A stretch of DNA of 64,000 nt from Yoonia vestfoldensis DSM 16212 (GTDB taxonomy: Bacteria > Pseudomonadota > Alphaproteobacteria > Rhodobacterales > Rhodobacteraceae). Below the pieces are notes generated by a model, which worked only from the letters and a program-made list of their open reading frames with translations, was not told the origin of the DNA and searched no databases. The stretch lies in contig NZ_KB907984.1 in assembly GCF_000382265.1 (NCBI RefSeq), positions 62,001 to 126,000 of the forward strand, given 5' to 3'. Numbering within the stretch: position 1 is the first letter of the stretch; the number at the start of each line of letters is the position of its first letter. This document shows positions 48,638 through 57,444 of the stretch, in pieces. The position numbers and the translations under genes were made by a program.

Positions 48638-49398
48638 TGCACAAGGTGACTGTCGGCCATGGCGCGCCTGTCGTCATGGTCCATTGCATGCTGGCACGGC
48701 ATGAAAGCCTGCTGCCGCTGGCGGGGGCTGTCGGCGGGCAGGCCACGCTGTTCGATCTGCCCGGCCACGGGCGCAGCCCAGATTGGGACGGCAGTTGGGA
48801 TTTTCAGGCGCAGGCGGTGGCATGGGCTGCCGCCTGTTGTGACGGTCCGACCCATCTGATCGGTCATTCCTTCGGGGCGACGGTGGCCTTGCGGCTGGCG
48901 GTGGAGCGGCCCGATCTCGTGGGGCGCCTGACCCTGATCGAGCCTGTCTATTTCGCCGCCGCCCGTGGCACGTCAGACCATGCCGATCACGCCGCAGGGT
49001 TCCGCCCGTTTCTGGAGGCGATGGCGCAGGATGACCAATCCGATGCTGCTGCGCGTTTCAACGCCGTTTGGGGCGCTGTGCCTTGGGACGCGCTGCCGCC
49101 ACGGACCCAAGGCTATCTGATGGACCGCATCCATCTTGTCACGGCCAGCGGAACCGCGATCGAGGATGATCCGGCTGGGATCACGACGCCGGAAAGCCTT
49201 GCCAAGGTCGCGATCCCTGTCACGCTGATCCGGGGTGCCAACAGCCCGCCTGTCATCGGTGCGATTCATGCCGCACTGACGCAGCGGTTGCCTGATGCGA
49301 CGGATCACGTGGTCGCGGGGGCAGGGCATATGCTACCCTTGACCCACACAGCTGAGGTCGCAGCCCTTATCCGTGCAGCAGATCGAGGAACCGGCTGA
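48637..49398 (+). CDS. Alpha/beta hydrolase
   Basis: A 253-residue serine hydrolase. The nucleophile elbow is LIGHSFGATVALRLA near 73 (GHSFG), the oxyanion region VVMVHCMLARHES near 12, and the final catalytic His in VVAGAGHMLPLTHTAEVAAL near 229. The acid is likely an Asp in the PVTLIRGANSPPV region or nearby. Substrate unknown. It is coupled to the isomerase-like gene by a 1-nt overlap, so both may act on one compound. Its 3' end overlaps the convergent threonine-aldolase-like gene by 32 bp. Confidence 0.88.
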   Translation: MHKVTVGHGAPVVMVHCMLARHESLLPLAGAVGGQATLFDLPGHGRSPDWDGSWDFQAQAVAWAAACCDGPTHLIGHSFGATVALRLAVERPDLVGRLTLIEPVYFAAARGTSDHADHAAGFRPFLEAMAQDDQSDAAARFNAVWGAVPWDALPPRTQGYLMDRIHLVTASGTAIEDDPAGITTPESLAKVAIPVTLIRGANSPPVIGAIHAALTQRLPDATDHVVAGAGHMLPLTHTAEVAALIRAADRGTG

Positions 49399-50413
49399 CG
49401 CCATCGGCCGTCATCGACCAGTCGGTGACCAGACGTGCTGTCAGCATCTCGTCCGCGTCGCCCTGATCGGGATCGCCTGACATGACGTAATAGACAGCAC
49501 CTGCCGCCAGCATCCGCTGATGGTCGCGGCGGGGCATGTCGAAAAAGATGATATTGGCGGCAGGGTCGAACAGCATCCTTGCCGCGTTGTGCCGCCGCAG
49601 CCCTTCGGCCAGTTGCGCACACCGCGCATTCGCCGCGCGCGCCATGTCGAGCCACAGCCCGTCCGCCAGATAGGCCTGCATCTGCGCCGACAGATAGCGG
49701 TGCTTGGACAGCAGATGCCCGCCACGCTTGCGGCGCAGTTCGAATTCCCATGCGAGCTTGGGGTCAAAGATCACGCAAGCCTCGACCCCCAAAGCGCCGT
49801 TCTTGGTGCCACCGAAACTGACCGCATCGATGCCCGCTTTCCATGTCATTTCAGCAGGGGTGCAGTCGAGGGCCACCAGCGCATTGGCAAAGCGCGCGCC
49901 GTCCAGATGCGTGGGCAGGCCGAATGCGCGCGCCACATCGGTCAGCGCCTTGATCTCATCCAAAGAATAAACGGTGCCCTTTTCGGTCACCTGCGTTACC
50001 GAAACAGGCCCCCGCTGCGGGCCGTGGACGCCGCGCGTTTCCTCGCCCTTGATCTTGGCGCGCAGTGCGTCGGCGGTCATCTTGCCTGCGGTTGCTTGCA
50101 CCAGCGACAGCTTGGCCTGCGTGTAGAATTCGGGCGCATTGCATTCATCTTCGTGGATATGGGCGACATCGGTGCAGAAAATCGTCTGCCACGGCTGGCA
50201 CATGGTGGCCAGCAGCAGAGAATTGGCCGATGTGCCGTTGATGACCAGATAGATCGCCGCGTCGGGCGCTTCGAACACATCGCGGATCTGTTGGCGGACC
50301 TCGGCCATGATCGGGTCGGCGCCATAGCCCATGGCATAGCCGGAGTTGGCTTTGACCAAGGCATCCATCACTTTCGGATGCGCGGGGCCTGTGTTGTCAG
50401 AGGCGAAAAACAT
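49367..50413 (-). CDS. Low-specificity L-threonine aldolase family (PLP enzyme)
   Basis: A 348-residue fold-type I PLP enzyme that cleaves L-threonine/allo-threonine to glycine and acetaldehyde. Marks are ASDNTGPAHPKVMDAL near 4, GYGADPIMAEVRQQIRDVFE near 29, THLDGARFANALVALD near 172 (PLP Asp) and the Schiff-base lysine in VSFGGTKNGALGVEA near 201. The length is normal. It is directly followed upstream by the YcgN-like gene (stop and start adjacent at 50413/50414), so it may be co-transcribed with ycgN and ribF. Confidence 0.92.
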   Translation of the reverse strand: MFFASDNTGPAHPKVMDALVKANSGYAMGYGADPIMAEVRQQIRDVFEAPDAAIYLVINGTSANSLLLATMCQPWQTIFCTDVAHIHEDECNAPEFYTQAKLSLVQATAGKMTADALRAKIKGEETRGVHGPQRGPVSVTQVTEKGTVYSLDEIKALTDVARAFGLPTHLDGARFANALVALDCTPAEMTWKAGIDAVSFGGTKNGALGVEACVIFDPKLAWEFELRRKRGGHLLSKHRYLSAQMQAYLADGLWLDMARAANARCAQLAEGLRRHNAARMLFDPAANIIFFDMPRRDHQRMLAAGAVYYVMSGDPDQGDADEMLTARLVTDWSMTADGVSRFLDLLHG

Positions 50414-50884
50414 CTAAAGCGGCTCCTCGATGATATGGTCTTCCCAATCGTCTTCATCGACCTCGAATTCGGGGATGGTCATGCCCTGCACCGACACACC
50501 CGCGCGATGCACGGACCCTGGATCGCCCGAAATCAGCGGATGCCAGTCGAACAGGTCGCGCCCTTCGGCCACAAGGCGATAAGCGCAGGTCTGCGGCAGC
50601 CAGTACATGTTGTCGGCCAAGGTCTTTGGCGTCAGCACGATACATTCCGGCACGAACTGGTGGCGGATCGCGTAATTGGCGCAAAGGCAGCTTTCGTTGT
50701 CGAGGAGGCGACAGGCAACGCGGGTCATCGCGACCTCGCCCGTGTCTTCATCCTCAAGCTTGTTCAGGCAGCATTTGCCGCAGCCGTCGCACAAGGCTTC
50801 CCATTCCTGCTTGTTCAGCTTGTCCATCGGCTTTTTGGCCCAGAACCGGGGGGCAAGCCCGCTGCGGGGGATATCAGCGGACAT
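50414..50884 (-). CDS. YcgN family cysteine-cluster protein (UPF0260)
   Basis: A 156-residue cytoplasmic protein with the conserved cluster CDGCGKCCLNKLEDEDTG near 32, then VACRLLD, CLCANY and the CIVLTP / CAYRLVAEGRDLFDWHPL segments, giving at least eight conserved cysteines suited to metal or iron-sulfur binding. The biochemical role is unknown. The C-terminal acidic tail DEDDWEDHIIEEPL is typical. It overlaps the ribF 3' end by 11 nt. Confidence 0.92.
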   Translation of the reverse strand: MSADIPRSGLAPRFWAKKPMDKLNKQEWEALCDGCGKCCLNKLEDEDTGEVAMTRVACRLLDNESCLCANYAIRHQFVPECIVLTPKTLADNMYWLPQTCAYRLVAEGRDLFDWHPLISGDPGSVHRAGVSVQGMTIPEFEVDEDDWEDHIIEEPL

Positions 50885-51815
50885 GGGTCAGGATGTCCCG
50901 CACTTGGGCGCAATCGGCGTCCATCTGGGTGATCAGCGCATCAAGGCTGTCGAATTTGAGTTCTGGCCGCAGGAAATCCACCAGCGCCACCGATAGATGC
51001 GTGCCGTAAAGATCGCCCTTGAAATCAAAGATGAAGGTTTCGCAATTCGGCACGTTTTCCCCGAACATCGGCCGCACCCCGATAGACGCCGCACCGGAAT
51101 AGCTGCCCTTGAACGCCCCTTCCAGCACATCGACCTTGACCGCATAGACCCCGAATTTCGGCGGATGCAGCCCGCTGATCGACATATTGGCCGTGGGATA
51201 GCCCAGTTCGCGCCCGCGCTGGTCGCCACGGATGACCGCGCCTTCGATCCGGTGCCAATGGCCCAGCATGGCGGCGGCATCGCGCGGGCGACCATCGGTC
51301 AAGGCCGCACGGATCGCGGTGGACGAAATGTTGACGCCATCAATTGCGGCCAAGGGGGCAATCGTCACGCCGAACCCCATTTCCGCGCCAAAGGCTTGCA
51401 GGTCCTCGACCGTGCCTTTGCGGTCTTTGCCGAAACAGAAATCGGCACCGACGACGACATGCACCAGACCCAGTTGGTCATGGATAATCTTTTGCGCGAA
51501 ATCGCGGGGCGTCAGGCTGGCAAGGGCGGCGTTGAACGGCACTTCGTACAGTTTTTCGATGCCGAGTTTCGCCAAACGGTTGGCGCGGGCTTCGGCGTTC
51601 ATCAGGCGGAACGGGCCGGTGTCGCGGGCGAAATAGCTGCGCGGATGCGGCTCGAACGTCATGATCCCCAGAGGTGCCTGTCCGGCATCGGCGGCCACAC
51701 GCGCAAGGTCGATCACGGCGCGGTGGCCCAGGTGCACACCGTCGAAATTGCCGATGGCCGCGGCAGCACCGCGGTCGGCAGGATCAATGAAAACGCTGTC
51801 GCGGATGATACGCAT
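50874..51815 (-). CDS. ribF: Bifunctional riboflavin kinase / FAD synthetase
   Basis: A 313-residue enzyme that makes FMN from riboflavin and FAD from FMN. The N-terminal adenylyltransferase has AIGNFDGVHLGHRAVIDLA near 20, VGADFCFGKDRKGT near 125 and ISSTAIRAALTDGRP near 168. The C-terminal kinase has GRELGYPTANMSI near 203 and the acid/base region NCETFIFDFKGDLYG near 262. Length and layout are standard. Confidence 0.96.
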   Translation of the reverse strand: MRIIRDSVFIDPADRGAAAAIGNFDGVHLGHRAVIDLARVAADAGQAPLGIMTFEPHPRSYFARDTGPFRLMNAEARANRLAKLGIEKLYEVPFNAALASLTPRDFAQKIIHDQLGLVHVVVGADFCFGKDRKGTVEDLQAFGAEMGFGVTIAPLAAIDGVNISSTAIRAALTDGRPRDAAAMLGHWHRIEGAVIRGDQRGRELGYPTANMSISGLHPPKFGVYAVKVDVLEGAFKGSYSGAASIGVRPMFGENVPNCETFIFDFKGDLYGTHLSVALVDFLRPELKFDSLDALITQMDADCAQVRDILTHVR

Positions 51816-51851
51816 AAAGCTGCGTATCCCGACGGGCAGAGGCGTGCAAGA

Positions 51852-52295
51852 TCAGTCGAACTTGCGCGACGGGGCAAGCACGGTGGCATCGCCTGTCAGC
51901 ACCTGCTTGTTGTTGACGATGCAGCGCGTGTTCATCGTCACGCGGCGGCGGGAATGGTCGATATCGGTCACCTCGACCTCTGCCGTGACCAGATCGCCGG
52001 GGCGGACGGGGGCAAGGAATTTCAGACTTTGCCCCAGATAGACCGTGCCATGGCCGGGCAGCTGTTCCCCGATCACAGCCGACACCAGCCCTGCGGTCAG
52101 CATCCCATGCGCGATGCGCCCGCCAAAGATCGTGTCTTGCGCGTAATCCTCGTCCAGATGCACAGGGTTCCGGTCGGTCGACACCTCGGCGAACAATTCG
52201 ATATCACGGTCGGTGATGACCTTGGACAGCGACCGGATCATGCCGATTTCGATGTCTTCGATACAGATCGTGCCGCGCGGTGCGTTATCCAACAT
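51852..52295 (-). CDS. MaoC family hot-dog dehydratase ((R)-specific enoyl-CoA hydratase type)
   Basis: A 147-residue hot-dog protein. The hydratase 2 motif is present: FAEVSTDRNPVHLDEDYAQ near 35 carries the catalytic Asp and His, and FGGRIAHGMLTAGLVSAVIG near 57 the oxyanion segment. The product resembles PhaJ, which supplies (R)-3-hydroxyacyl-CoA from beta-oxidation to PHA synthesis, though the acyl chain is not inferable. ATG 52295 follows GAAGGACCGG at the right distance. The AT-rich stretch 52300-52360 ahead of it probably holds its promoter. Confidence 0.9.
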   Translation of the reverse strand: MLDNAPRGTICIEDIEIGMIRSLSKVITDRDIELFAEVSTDRNPVHLDEDYAQDTIFGGRIAHGMLTAGLVSAVIGEQLPGHGTVYLGQSLKFLAPVRPGDLVTAEVEVTDIDHSRRRVTMNTRCIVNNKQVLTGDATVLAPSRKFD

Positions 52296-52380
52296 GTCCG
52301 GTCCTTCAAGTAACAAAAAGTCATCTAAAAGATAGATATTGAAACTTTATTACTTTGCGGATGCAGAAAGATCAAGAGGC

Positions 52381-53256
52381 CTAGCGCAGGAAACCGATGG
52401 AATAGGTGGCGGATGTCTGCGCCGTTTCCAGAAAACGCGCCAAAGCGTCGGGTTCGGGCTGCGTTGTCGTGCGGGTTTCTTCTGCTGCTAGCCCGCCGGT
52501 GATGAACAGCGAATCGATCTCTTCCTGCATCGCGCCCAGAATGTCGGTGTGCACACCGTCCCCGATGGCGATGATGCGCGGGTCTTCGGGCAGGTCGGGC
52601 AGTTTGGCCATCCTGCGCCGCGTCAGATCATAGATCGGCGGATGCGGCTTGCCGAAATACAGGCTCTCGCCGCCCATGTCGGTGTAAAGCGCGGCGAGCG
52701 CCCCCGCGCACCATTCGCGCACCTCGCCCCGGTCCACGACGATGTCGGGATTGGCGCAGAGCAGTCTCAGGCCCTTTGTCTTGGCATAGAGGAAATCGGC
52801 GCGGTTCACGGCGATATCGGCAAGCGGATCGAACGGGCCGCAGCAGACGATGCCTTCGGCCTGATCCAGCGGCACGCGCTGGATGTCGACGGGGGCGTCG
52901 ATGATCCGCAGCGGCGTAAAGAAATCGTCGTCGCGCGGGCTTTCGCCCATGAAATAGACCTTCTGCCCGACGATCCCGCGAAACATCGCGGCGCGTGCGC
53001 TGTCGCCCGATGTGGCGATGGCGTCCCATGCGTCCTCGGACACGCCCATTGCGGAAATCTGCCGTGCCACGGATTCCCACGGGCGCGGCGAATTGGTGAC
53101 GAGGACGACCTTACCGCCGCCCTTGCGAAAGGCGCGCATGGCTGCCACGGCATCGGGAAACGCGCTGATCCCGTTGTGCATGCATCCCCAGAGATCGACA
53201 AAGGCCACATCATATTGGTCCGCGATTGCGGCGAAACTGTCGATAATCCGGGTCAT
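52381..53256 (-). CDS. HAD-superfamily class IIA hydrolase (TIGR01459 type)
   Basis: A 291-residue NagD-like phosphatase. HAD motif I is FVDLWGCMHNGISAFPDA near 19 (DxWG as in this subgroup; the second acidic residue is replaced), motif II VVLVTNSPRPW near 50, and motif IV-type IIAIGDGVHTDILGAMQEEI near 228 with Lys in YFGKPHPPIYDL near 200. The C2 cap domain is complete. TIGR01459 proteins are alphaproteobacterial and lack a proven substrate. It follows ppaC on the same strand with a 9-nt gap. Confidence 0.9.
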   Translation of the reverse strand: MTRIIDSFAAIADQYDVAFVDLWGCMHNGISAFPDAVAAMRAFRKGGGKVVLVTNSPRPWESVARQISAMGVSEDAWDAIATSGDSARAAMFRGIVGQKVYFMGESPRDDDFFTPLRIIDAPVDIQRVPLDQAEGIVCCGPFDPLADIAVNRADFLYAKTKGLRLLCANPDIVVDRGEVREWCAGALAALYTDMGGESLYFGKPHPPIYDLTRRRMAKLPDLPEDPRIIAIGDGVHTDILGAMQEEIDSLFITGGLAAEETRTTTQPEPDALARFLETAQTSATYSIGFLR

Positions 53257-53265
53257 GGCGGGCCT

Positions 53266-54183
53266 TTACAGGGTCAGGGCAGGAATGATCTGCAGTTTGC
53301 GGCTCATGACGCCGGGCAGGACGACAGTGTCGCCATCCACGGTCGCGCCGAATGATTTTTCCGCGAGCGTCTTGGTCAGGTCGTTGGGGACCAGCAGCGT
53401 GGCTTCTTCGTTCAGGATGTCGACGACGAACAGGAGCACCTGATCGACGCCATCGGCAGAGGCCACACCGGGCATCGCAGCCATCAGCGATTCCTTGCGG
53501 TCGAGCAGCATGCGGGGCGATGTGGTCTCAAGAACGGAGACACGGAATTTGGTGCCCGACACCTCGTATTCCTTGCTGTCCATGCGCAGCAGTTCTTCGT
53601 CGGAAAACGCGGAAACGTCGGATTTCGCGGCGAACATTTCATCCGCGCAGGCATTCAGATCGACGCCCAGATCGGTCGCCAGCTTTTCCGCGAGGTCCTT
53701 GTCCACCGGCGTTGTCGTCGGCGACCGGAAGGCGAGCGTATCGGACAGGATGCAGGACAGCATCAGCCCCTTGATGCCTTCGGGCATGTGGCCAGCGTGA
53801 TCGCCCATCATCTGGTGCAAGATCGTCGCGGTACAGGCCAGCGGGCGGATCGTGATGTTGATCGGGGCTTTGGTTTCCAAGCCCCCGACCAGTTTATGAT
53901 GGTCGATGATCGCCACGACATCGGCGCCGTTGATGCCTGCGGGCAATTCGGCAGGGTTGTTGGTGTCCACGATCACGCATTTCTGCCCTGTATCCACATC
54001 GGCGATGATTTCCGGCAGATCGAAACCCCAGCGTTTGGCGACGAAAGCAGCCTCGGTATTGGGGGTGCCCAGCAGCACGGCTTTGGCGGCAATCCCGGTG
54101 TGGTTCAGGAACCAGTCCCAGATCAATGGTGATGCGGTGCTGTCGGTGTCAGGGGATTTGTGGCCGAAAACGAGCGTTGTCAT
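53266..54183 (-). CDS. ppaC: Manganese-dependent inorganic pyrophosphatase (family II, DHH)
   Basis: A 305-residue enzyme hydrolysing PPi. The DHH domain has LVFGHKSPDTDSTASPLIWD near 4, VIVDTNNPAEL near 69, ADVVAIIDHHKLVGGLE near 85 (DHH) and LSCILSDTLAFRSPTTTPVD near 140. The DHHA2 domain carries the basic substrate residues near the C-terminus (GVMSRKLQIIPALTL). Family II enzymes are scattered in alphaproteobacteria but regular in roseobacters. ATG 54183 gives the usual MTTLVFGHKSP start; ATG 54198 is also possible. Confidence 0.95.
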   Translation of the reverse strand: MTTLVFGHKSPDTDSTASPLIWDWFLNHTGIAAKAVLLGTPNTEAAFVAKRWGFDLPEIIADVDTGQKCVIVDTNNPAELPAGINGADVVAIIDHHKLVGGLETKAPINITIRPLACTATILHQMMGDHAGHMPEGIKGLMLSCILSDTLAFRSPTTTPVDKDLAEKLATDLGVDLNACADEMFAAKSDVSAFSDEELLRMDSKEYEVSGTKFRVSVLETTSPRMLLDRKESLMAAMPGVASADGVDQVLLFVVDILNEEATLLVPNDLTKTLAEKSFGATVDGDTVVLPGVMSRKLQIIPALTL

Positions 54184-54300
54184 GAACAGGACTTTCATTG
54201 GATGCGGATTTGGCCTGTATATAGAAGCGACGGCAAGCAGTGTCACCCCATGCAATCCTTGTTATAGATGCCGTTCATGACACGCGTGCAGGTTTCCCCC

Positions 54301-54981
54301 ATGCCCCCTACCGCCCCGCGAGAAGCCGACCTTTACCCCCCGGTCAAAGCCTATCTTCAGGCGCGCGGCTATGACGTCAAAGGCGAGGTGGGGGCGGCCG
54401 ACATCGTCGCGCGGCGCGGCGATGATCTGCTGATCGTGGAATTGAAACGGGGCTTTACCTTGGGACTGTTCCATCAGGCGGTCGACAGGCTCGCGCTGAC
54501 CGATCTGGTCTATGTGGCCGTGCCGGCAGGCGGGCAGGCCAAGGCGCTGGCGGCGAATGTCAAACTGGCGCGGCGGATCGGGTTCGGGGTGATGACGGTC
54601 CGCCTGCGCGACGGCTTCGTCGAAGTGCTGGCCGACCCCGGCCCCTATGCCGCGCGGACCTCAAAGCCCAAGCGCGCAAGGTTGCTGCGCGCTTTTGACC
54701 GATTGCAGGGCGACCCGAATGCAGGCGGTGCCACGCGGCATGGCATCGTTACAGGATACCGGCAGGATGCCTTGCGCTGTGCGCGGTTTCTGGCGGTGCA
54801 TGGCCCGTCACAGGGGGCCAAGGTCAAGACCTGGGCCGAGGTGCCGCAGGCGACGCGGATCATGGGCGACAACCATTATGGCTGGTTCGTGCGCGTGGCG
54901 CGCGGGGTGTTCGACCTGACCCCCGCAGGGCGCAAGGGGCTCGCGGATTATGGCGATGAACTGGACGATGCGGCAGGGTGA
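54301..54981 (+). CDS. DUF2161 family protein (predicted PD-(D/E)XK nuclease-like fold)
   Basis: A 226-residue protein. It begins READLYPPVKAYLQARGYD, then GAADIVARRGDDLLIVELKR near 34, which has the D-x(n)-ExK spacing of PD-(D/E)XK enzymes. A winged-helix-like C-terminal half follows (TWAEVPQATRIMGDNHYGWF, then VRVARGVFDLTPAGRKGLA). The family is annotated only as a putative phosphodiesterase; the biological role is unknown. The start is uncertain between 54268, 54277 and 54301; the last has AGG at about 8 nt. It is convergent with the TraB-like gene (5-nt gap). Confidence 0.85.
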   Translation: MPPTAPREADLYPPVKAYLQARGYDVKGEVGAADIVARRGDDLLIVELKRGFTLGLFHQAVDRLALTDLVYVAVPAGGQAKALAANVKLARRIGFGVMTVRLRDGFVEVLADPGPYAARTSKPKRARLLRAFDRLQGDPNAGGATRHGIVTGYRQDALRCARFLAVHGPSQGAKVKTWAEVPQATRIMGDNHYGWFVRVARGVFDLTPAGRKGLADYGDELDDAAG

Positions 54982-54986
54982 TCCGC

Positions 54987-55979
54987 TCAGTAACGCCGGA
55001 CCAGATCCCAGCCTTCGTTTTCCAGCAATTGCAGCACACCGTCGTTGCCGATTAGATGCGCCGCCCCAAAGGCCGCGACGACCGTGTCATTTTCGGCCAT
55101 GGTTTCCGCAATCACGGGAATCCAGTCGCGGTTGCGCTGGACCAGCAACATGTCTTCCATTTCGGCAAAGACAGCGGCCCCCATTTCGGGATCAAGGCCG
55201 GGGGTATCTGCGACCGCCATGCGTGACATTTCCCACAGCCGCCCGACATCGTTGCTGAAATAGCTGTCGAGCATGGCAACGAACATCTGTTGCTGCGTAT
55301 CCGGGCTGACAAGGCTGAGCCGGAGCATGTCGATCTGTTCTTCCATCGACCCCGTCTGGAACATCTCGAACAGGGTGGTGAAGGATTCAAGCGGCCGCAT
55401 CGGTATGTCGTTCGCAGTCGCAAGATCGCTGATCATCCCGTCCAGCCCTTCGATCCCCATCGCAAGATCCAGCATCGCGCAGGGCGGAATCGCCAGCATC
55501 AGCGACAGATACCACGGCTGCATCTGGGCGGCCATGAAGCCGGGCACGCCGCGTTCGCTGGCGGCGCTCGACAGTGCTTGCCATGTTTCGGCGTCAAGAA
55601 GGTCGGGGAGCGTTGGTCCATCAGTGATCAAGAACATGTCCGGGTCATCGACCAGCATCGCTTCCAGCGCGCGCTGATCCTCTGGCGTCGCCTCGAGAAG
55701 GACGACATCGGCGGCCAGCACGTCATCGGCGACCATGTCGAAGATGGCGTCCAGGCGCGGGTCGTAGATGTGCATCGTGCCGACAAGCGTGATCACCTGC
55801 CCATCACGGGTGGCGTCCCAGATCAGACCCTCGCCATAGGGAATGGCGGCGGCGGCTTGTTCAAGCTGCATCCGCTGGTCATCTGTCAGCGTCTCGAAAT
55901 AACTGGTGCCGGTGCATTGTGCCGCGGCATGGCCAGCGGTCAGCATCAAGGCAGCGGCAGTAAAAGCACGTCGGAGCAT
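54987..55979 (-). CDS. TraB/GumN family protein
   Basis: A 330-residue exported protein. The signal peptide is AFTAAALMLTAGHAAAQC, and the Cys could suggest a lipoprotein but the preceding AAAQ does not fit a lipobox well. The two GxxH motifs that define the family are present: TLVGTMHIYDPRLDAIFDM near 65 and VVAAFGAAHLIGNDGVLQLL near 300, with a central glutamate (LLEATPEDQ near 94). TraB/GumN proteins are related to Tiki metalloproteases, so a periplasmic metal-dependent peptidase is possible but unproved. Confidence 0.9.
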   Translation of the reverse strand: MLRRAFTAAALMLTAGHAAAQCTGTSYFETLTDDQRMQLEQAAAAIPYGEGLIWDATRDGQVITLVGTMHIYDPRLDAIFDMVADDVLAADVVLLEATPEDQRALEAMLVDDPDMFLITDGPTLPDLLDAETWQALSSAASERGVPGFMAAQMQPWYLSLMLAIPPCAMLDLAMGIEGLDGMISDLATANDIPMRPLESFTTLFEMFQTGSMEEQIDMLRLSLVSPDTQQQMFVAMLDSYFSNDVGRLWEMSRMAVADTPGLDPEMGAAVFAEMEDMLLVQRNRDWIPVIAETMAENDTVVAAFGAAHLIGNDGVLQLLENEGWDLVRRY

Positions 55980-56058
55980 CGCATCATTCCTCGGGGTTCA
56001 TCCGTCCCAGTCTAGGGGCAGGGCGCACGGGGTCAATCACCCTGCGACCACATCCGCG

Positions 56059-57036
56059 TCATTCGGCGGGACAGGTCCAGGGTGCGGCGACACTGACGGA
56101 CAGCGTGGGCATGGCATCTAGCTGCGCCGCCAGACCGACATATCCATGATGCGTGATCCCCGGCGCGTGCAACGGGGGCAGATGGTCCAGCAGGGCGTCA
56201 TACCCCTTTAGCCGCGACCCGCCACAGGCCATGATTCGGTGTGTGATCGTGGCATCGCAGCCGAACATTTCTGGCGTCGACAGATAAAGCGTCAGGGCCG
56301 GTGGCTTGCCGTTGGTGCGTGCTGCCAAGCCGAAGCGAAGATCGCGTATCGGCAGGCTTCCGCAGGGACTCGCATCGGCCAGACCATCAATGGCCATCGC
56401 CAGACGGTCAGGGCAGACCTGCGCGATATCGGCCAAGAGCGGCAGGTGCCCCCGGTTCGCGCCTTTGATCACGCCGTATAGCGTCAAGGCACCGGACCCG
56501 CCGTCAAACGCAAGCTGGGTAAGTCTGACCGCGTTCTTGCCGATGTCTTTCAACGCGCCTGAGATTGCGGGGATCATCAGAACCCCAAGATCCGCCGCCG
56601 CCGCCGGCAATTCCACAAGCAGATGGGTCCGCCGCACGTCACCGTCCTGCACGATCCCGAGCCGCGCGCCATAGGTCAACGGGCCGACACTTTACGCTGC
56701 TGCCAGAATGTCGCGCAACGTGCTGTCTGGCAGTGTGTCGCCAAGGTCGGTCATGATCCGGCAGGCTTTGTCCATGCGGTCCTGCGGCGGTTTCGCCGGA
56801 TCGTCGACCTCTGTGGTGATGCGCAGGGCAGGGCTGTCTGCGGTAAAGATCACCTCGGTCGGCGCGCCGGTTCTTGTCATGGCGCTTGGCCGCCAATCGG
56901 CCCAGCCGGAATGATCCATGACCCCGATATCGTGCAGAACCCGTTCCACCGCATCGCCCGATCCGCCGAGACGACGCAAAAAAGAACACCAGCCAATATC
57001 GCTGCGCGACGGAATGGCGGGAGAGAAACTGACCAT
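56059..57036 (-). pseudogene. Gene of unknown family interrupted by one in-frame stop codon
   Basis: Two open frames, 57036-56692 (114 codons, MVSFSPAIPSRS to DILAAA) and 56691-56059 (about 211 codons, SVGPLTYGARL to APWTCPAE), are in the same frame and separated only by TAA at 56692-56694. The ATG at 57036 has AGGG about 8 nt ahead, while the second part has only a TTG (56679) with no good ribosome site. The likeliest reading is one 325-residue protein broken by a nonsense change. The pattern GAPTEVIFTADSPALRITTE, repeated hydrophobic strands such as QLAFDGGSGALTLYGVIKG, and PALTLYLSTPEMFG recall ABBA-fold aromatic prenyltransferases, but that is a weak guess. Alternatives are readthrough, a selenocysteine-free recoding, or a sequencing error. 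Confidence 0.65.
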
Positions 57037-57444
57037 GCTACAACCCTGATACTACGATACAAATACGCGACTACCCTATCATATCGGGTTTATTGTGCAA
57101 TTTTGGCGCGAAATGGCGGCCTTTGTAGGGCGACGCTGTTGCGGCGGTCAGATCGGGCAGTGACACAAGGGCGATTGCGTCAACCGAGCGCTGTTTTGTC
57201 GCAGCGCCAAACTCGATGCAGGGGGCATCCTGCGCTGCGCTGCGCTTTGCCGGTTTGCAGCGGCTGCCCTGTGATTGCGCGTGCCGGGGTGATGCACGGT
57301 CATCGCGGCGCGGCTTCGCCTGCCGATGCTGTTTCCCGCTGATCGGATTGCATGCCCCTTTGCGATCATGGATGATGTGGCATCCACGGCTTGCATGTTC
57401 CCGCGACCGCAGGCAAACGCAACAGACCTATCATGAAGTAGACC
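57037..57444. other. 408-bp intergenic region, no gene recognised
   Basis: It separates the interrupted gene (minus) from the PhoP-like regulator (plus), so it should carry both promoters. The part 57040-57110 is AT-rich and would suit the minus-strand promoter. A frame at 57216-57470 (84 codons, cysteine- and arginine-rich) overlaps the regulator start out of frame and has no ribosome site; I do not credit it. Confidence 0.5.
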
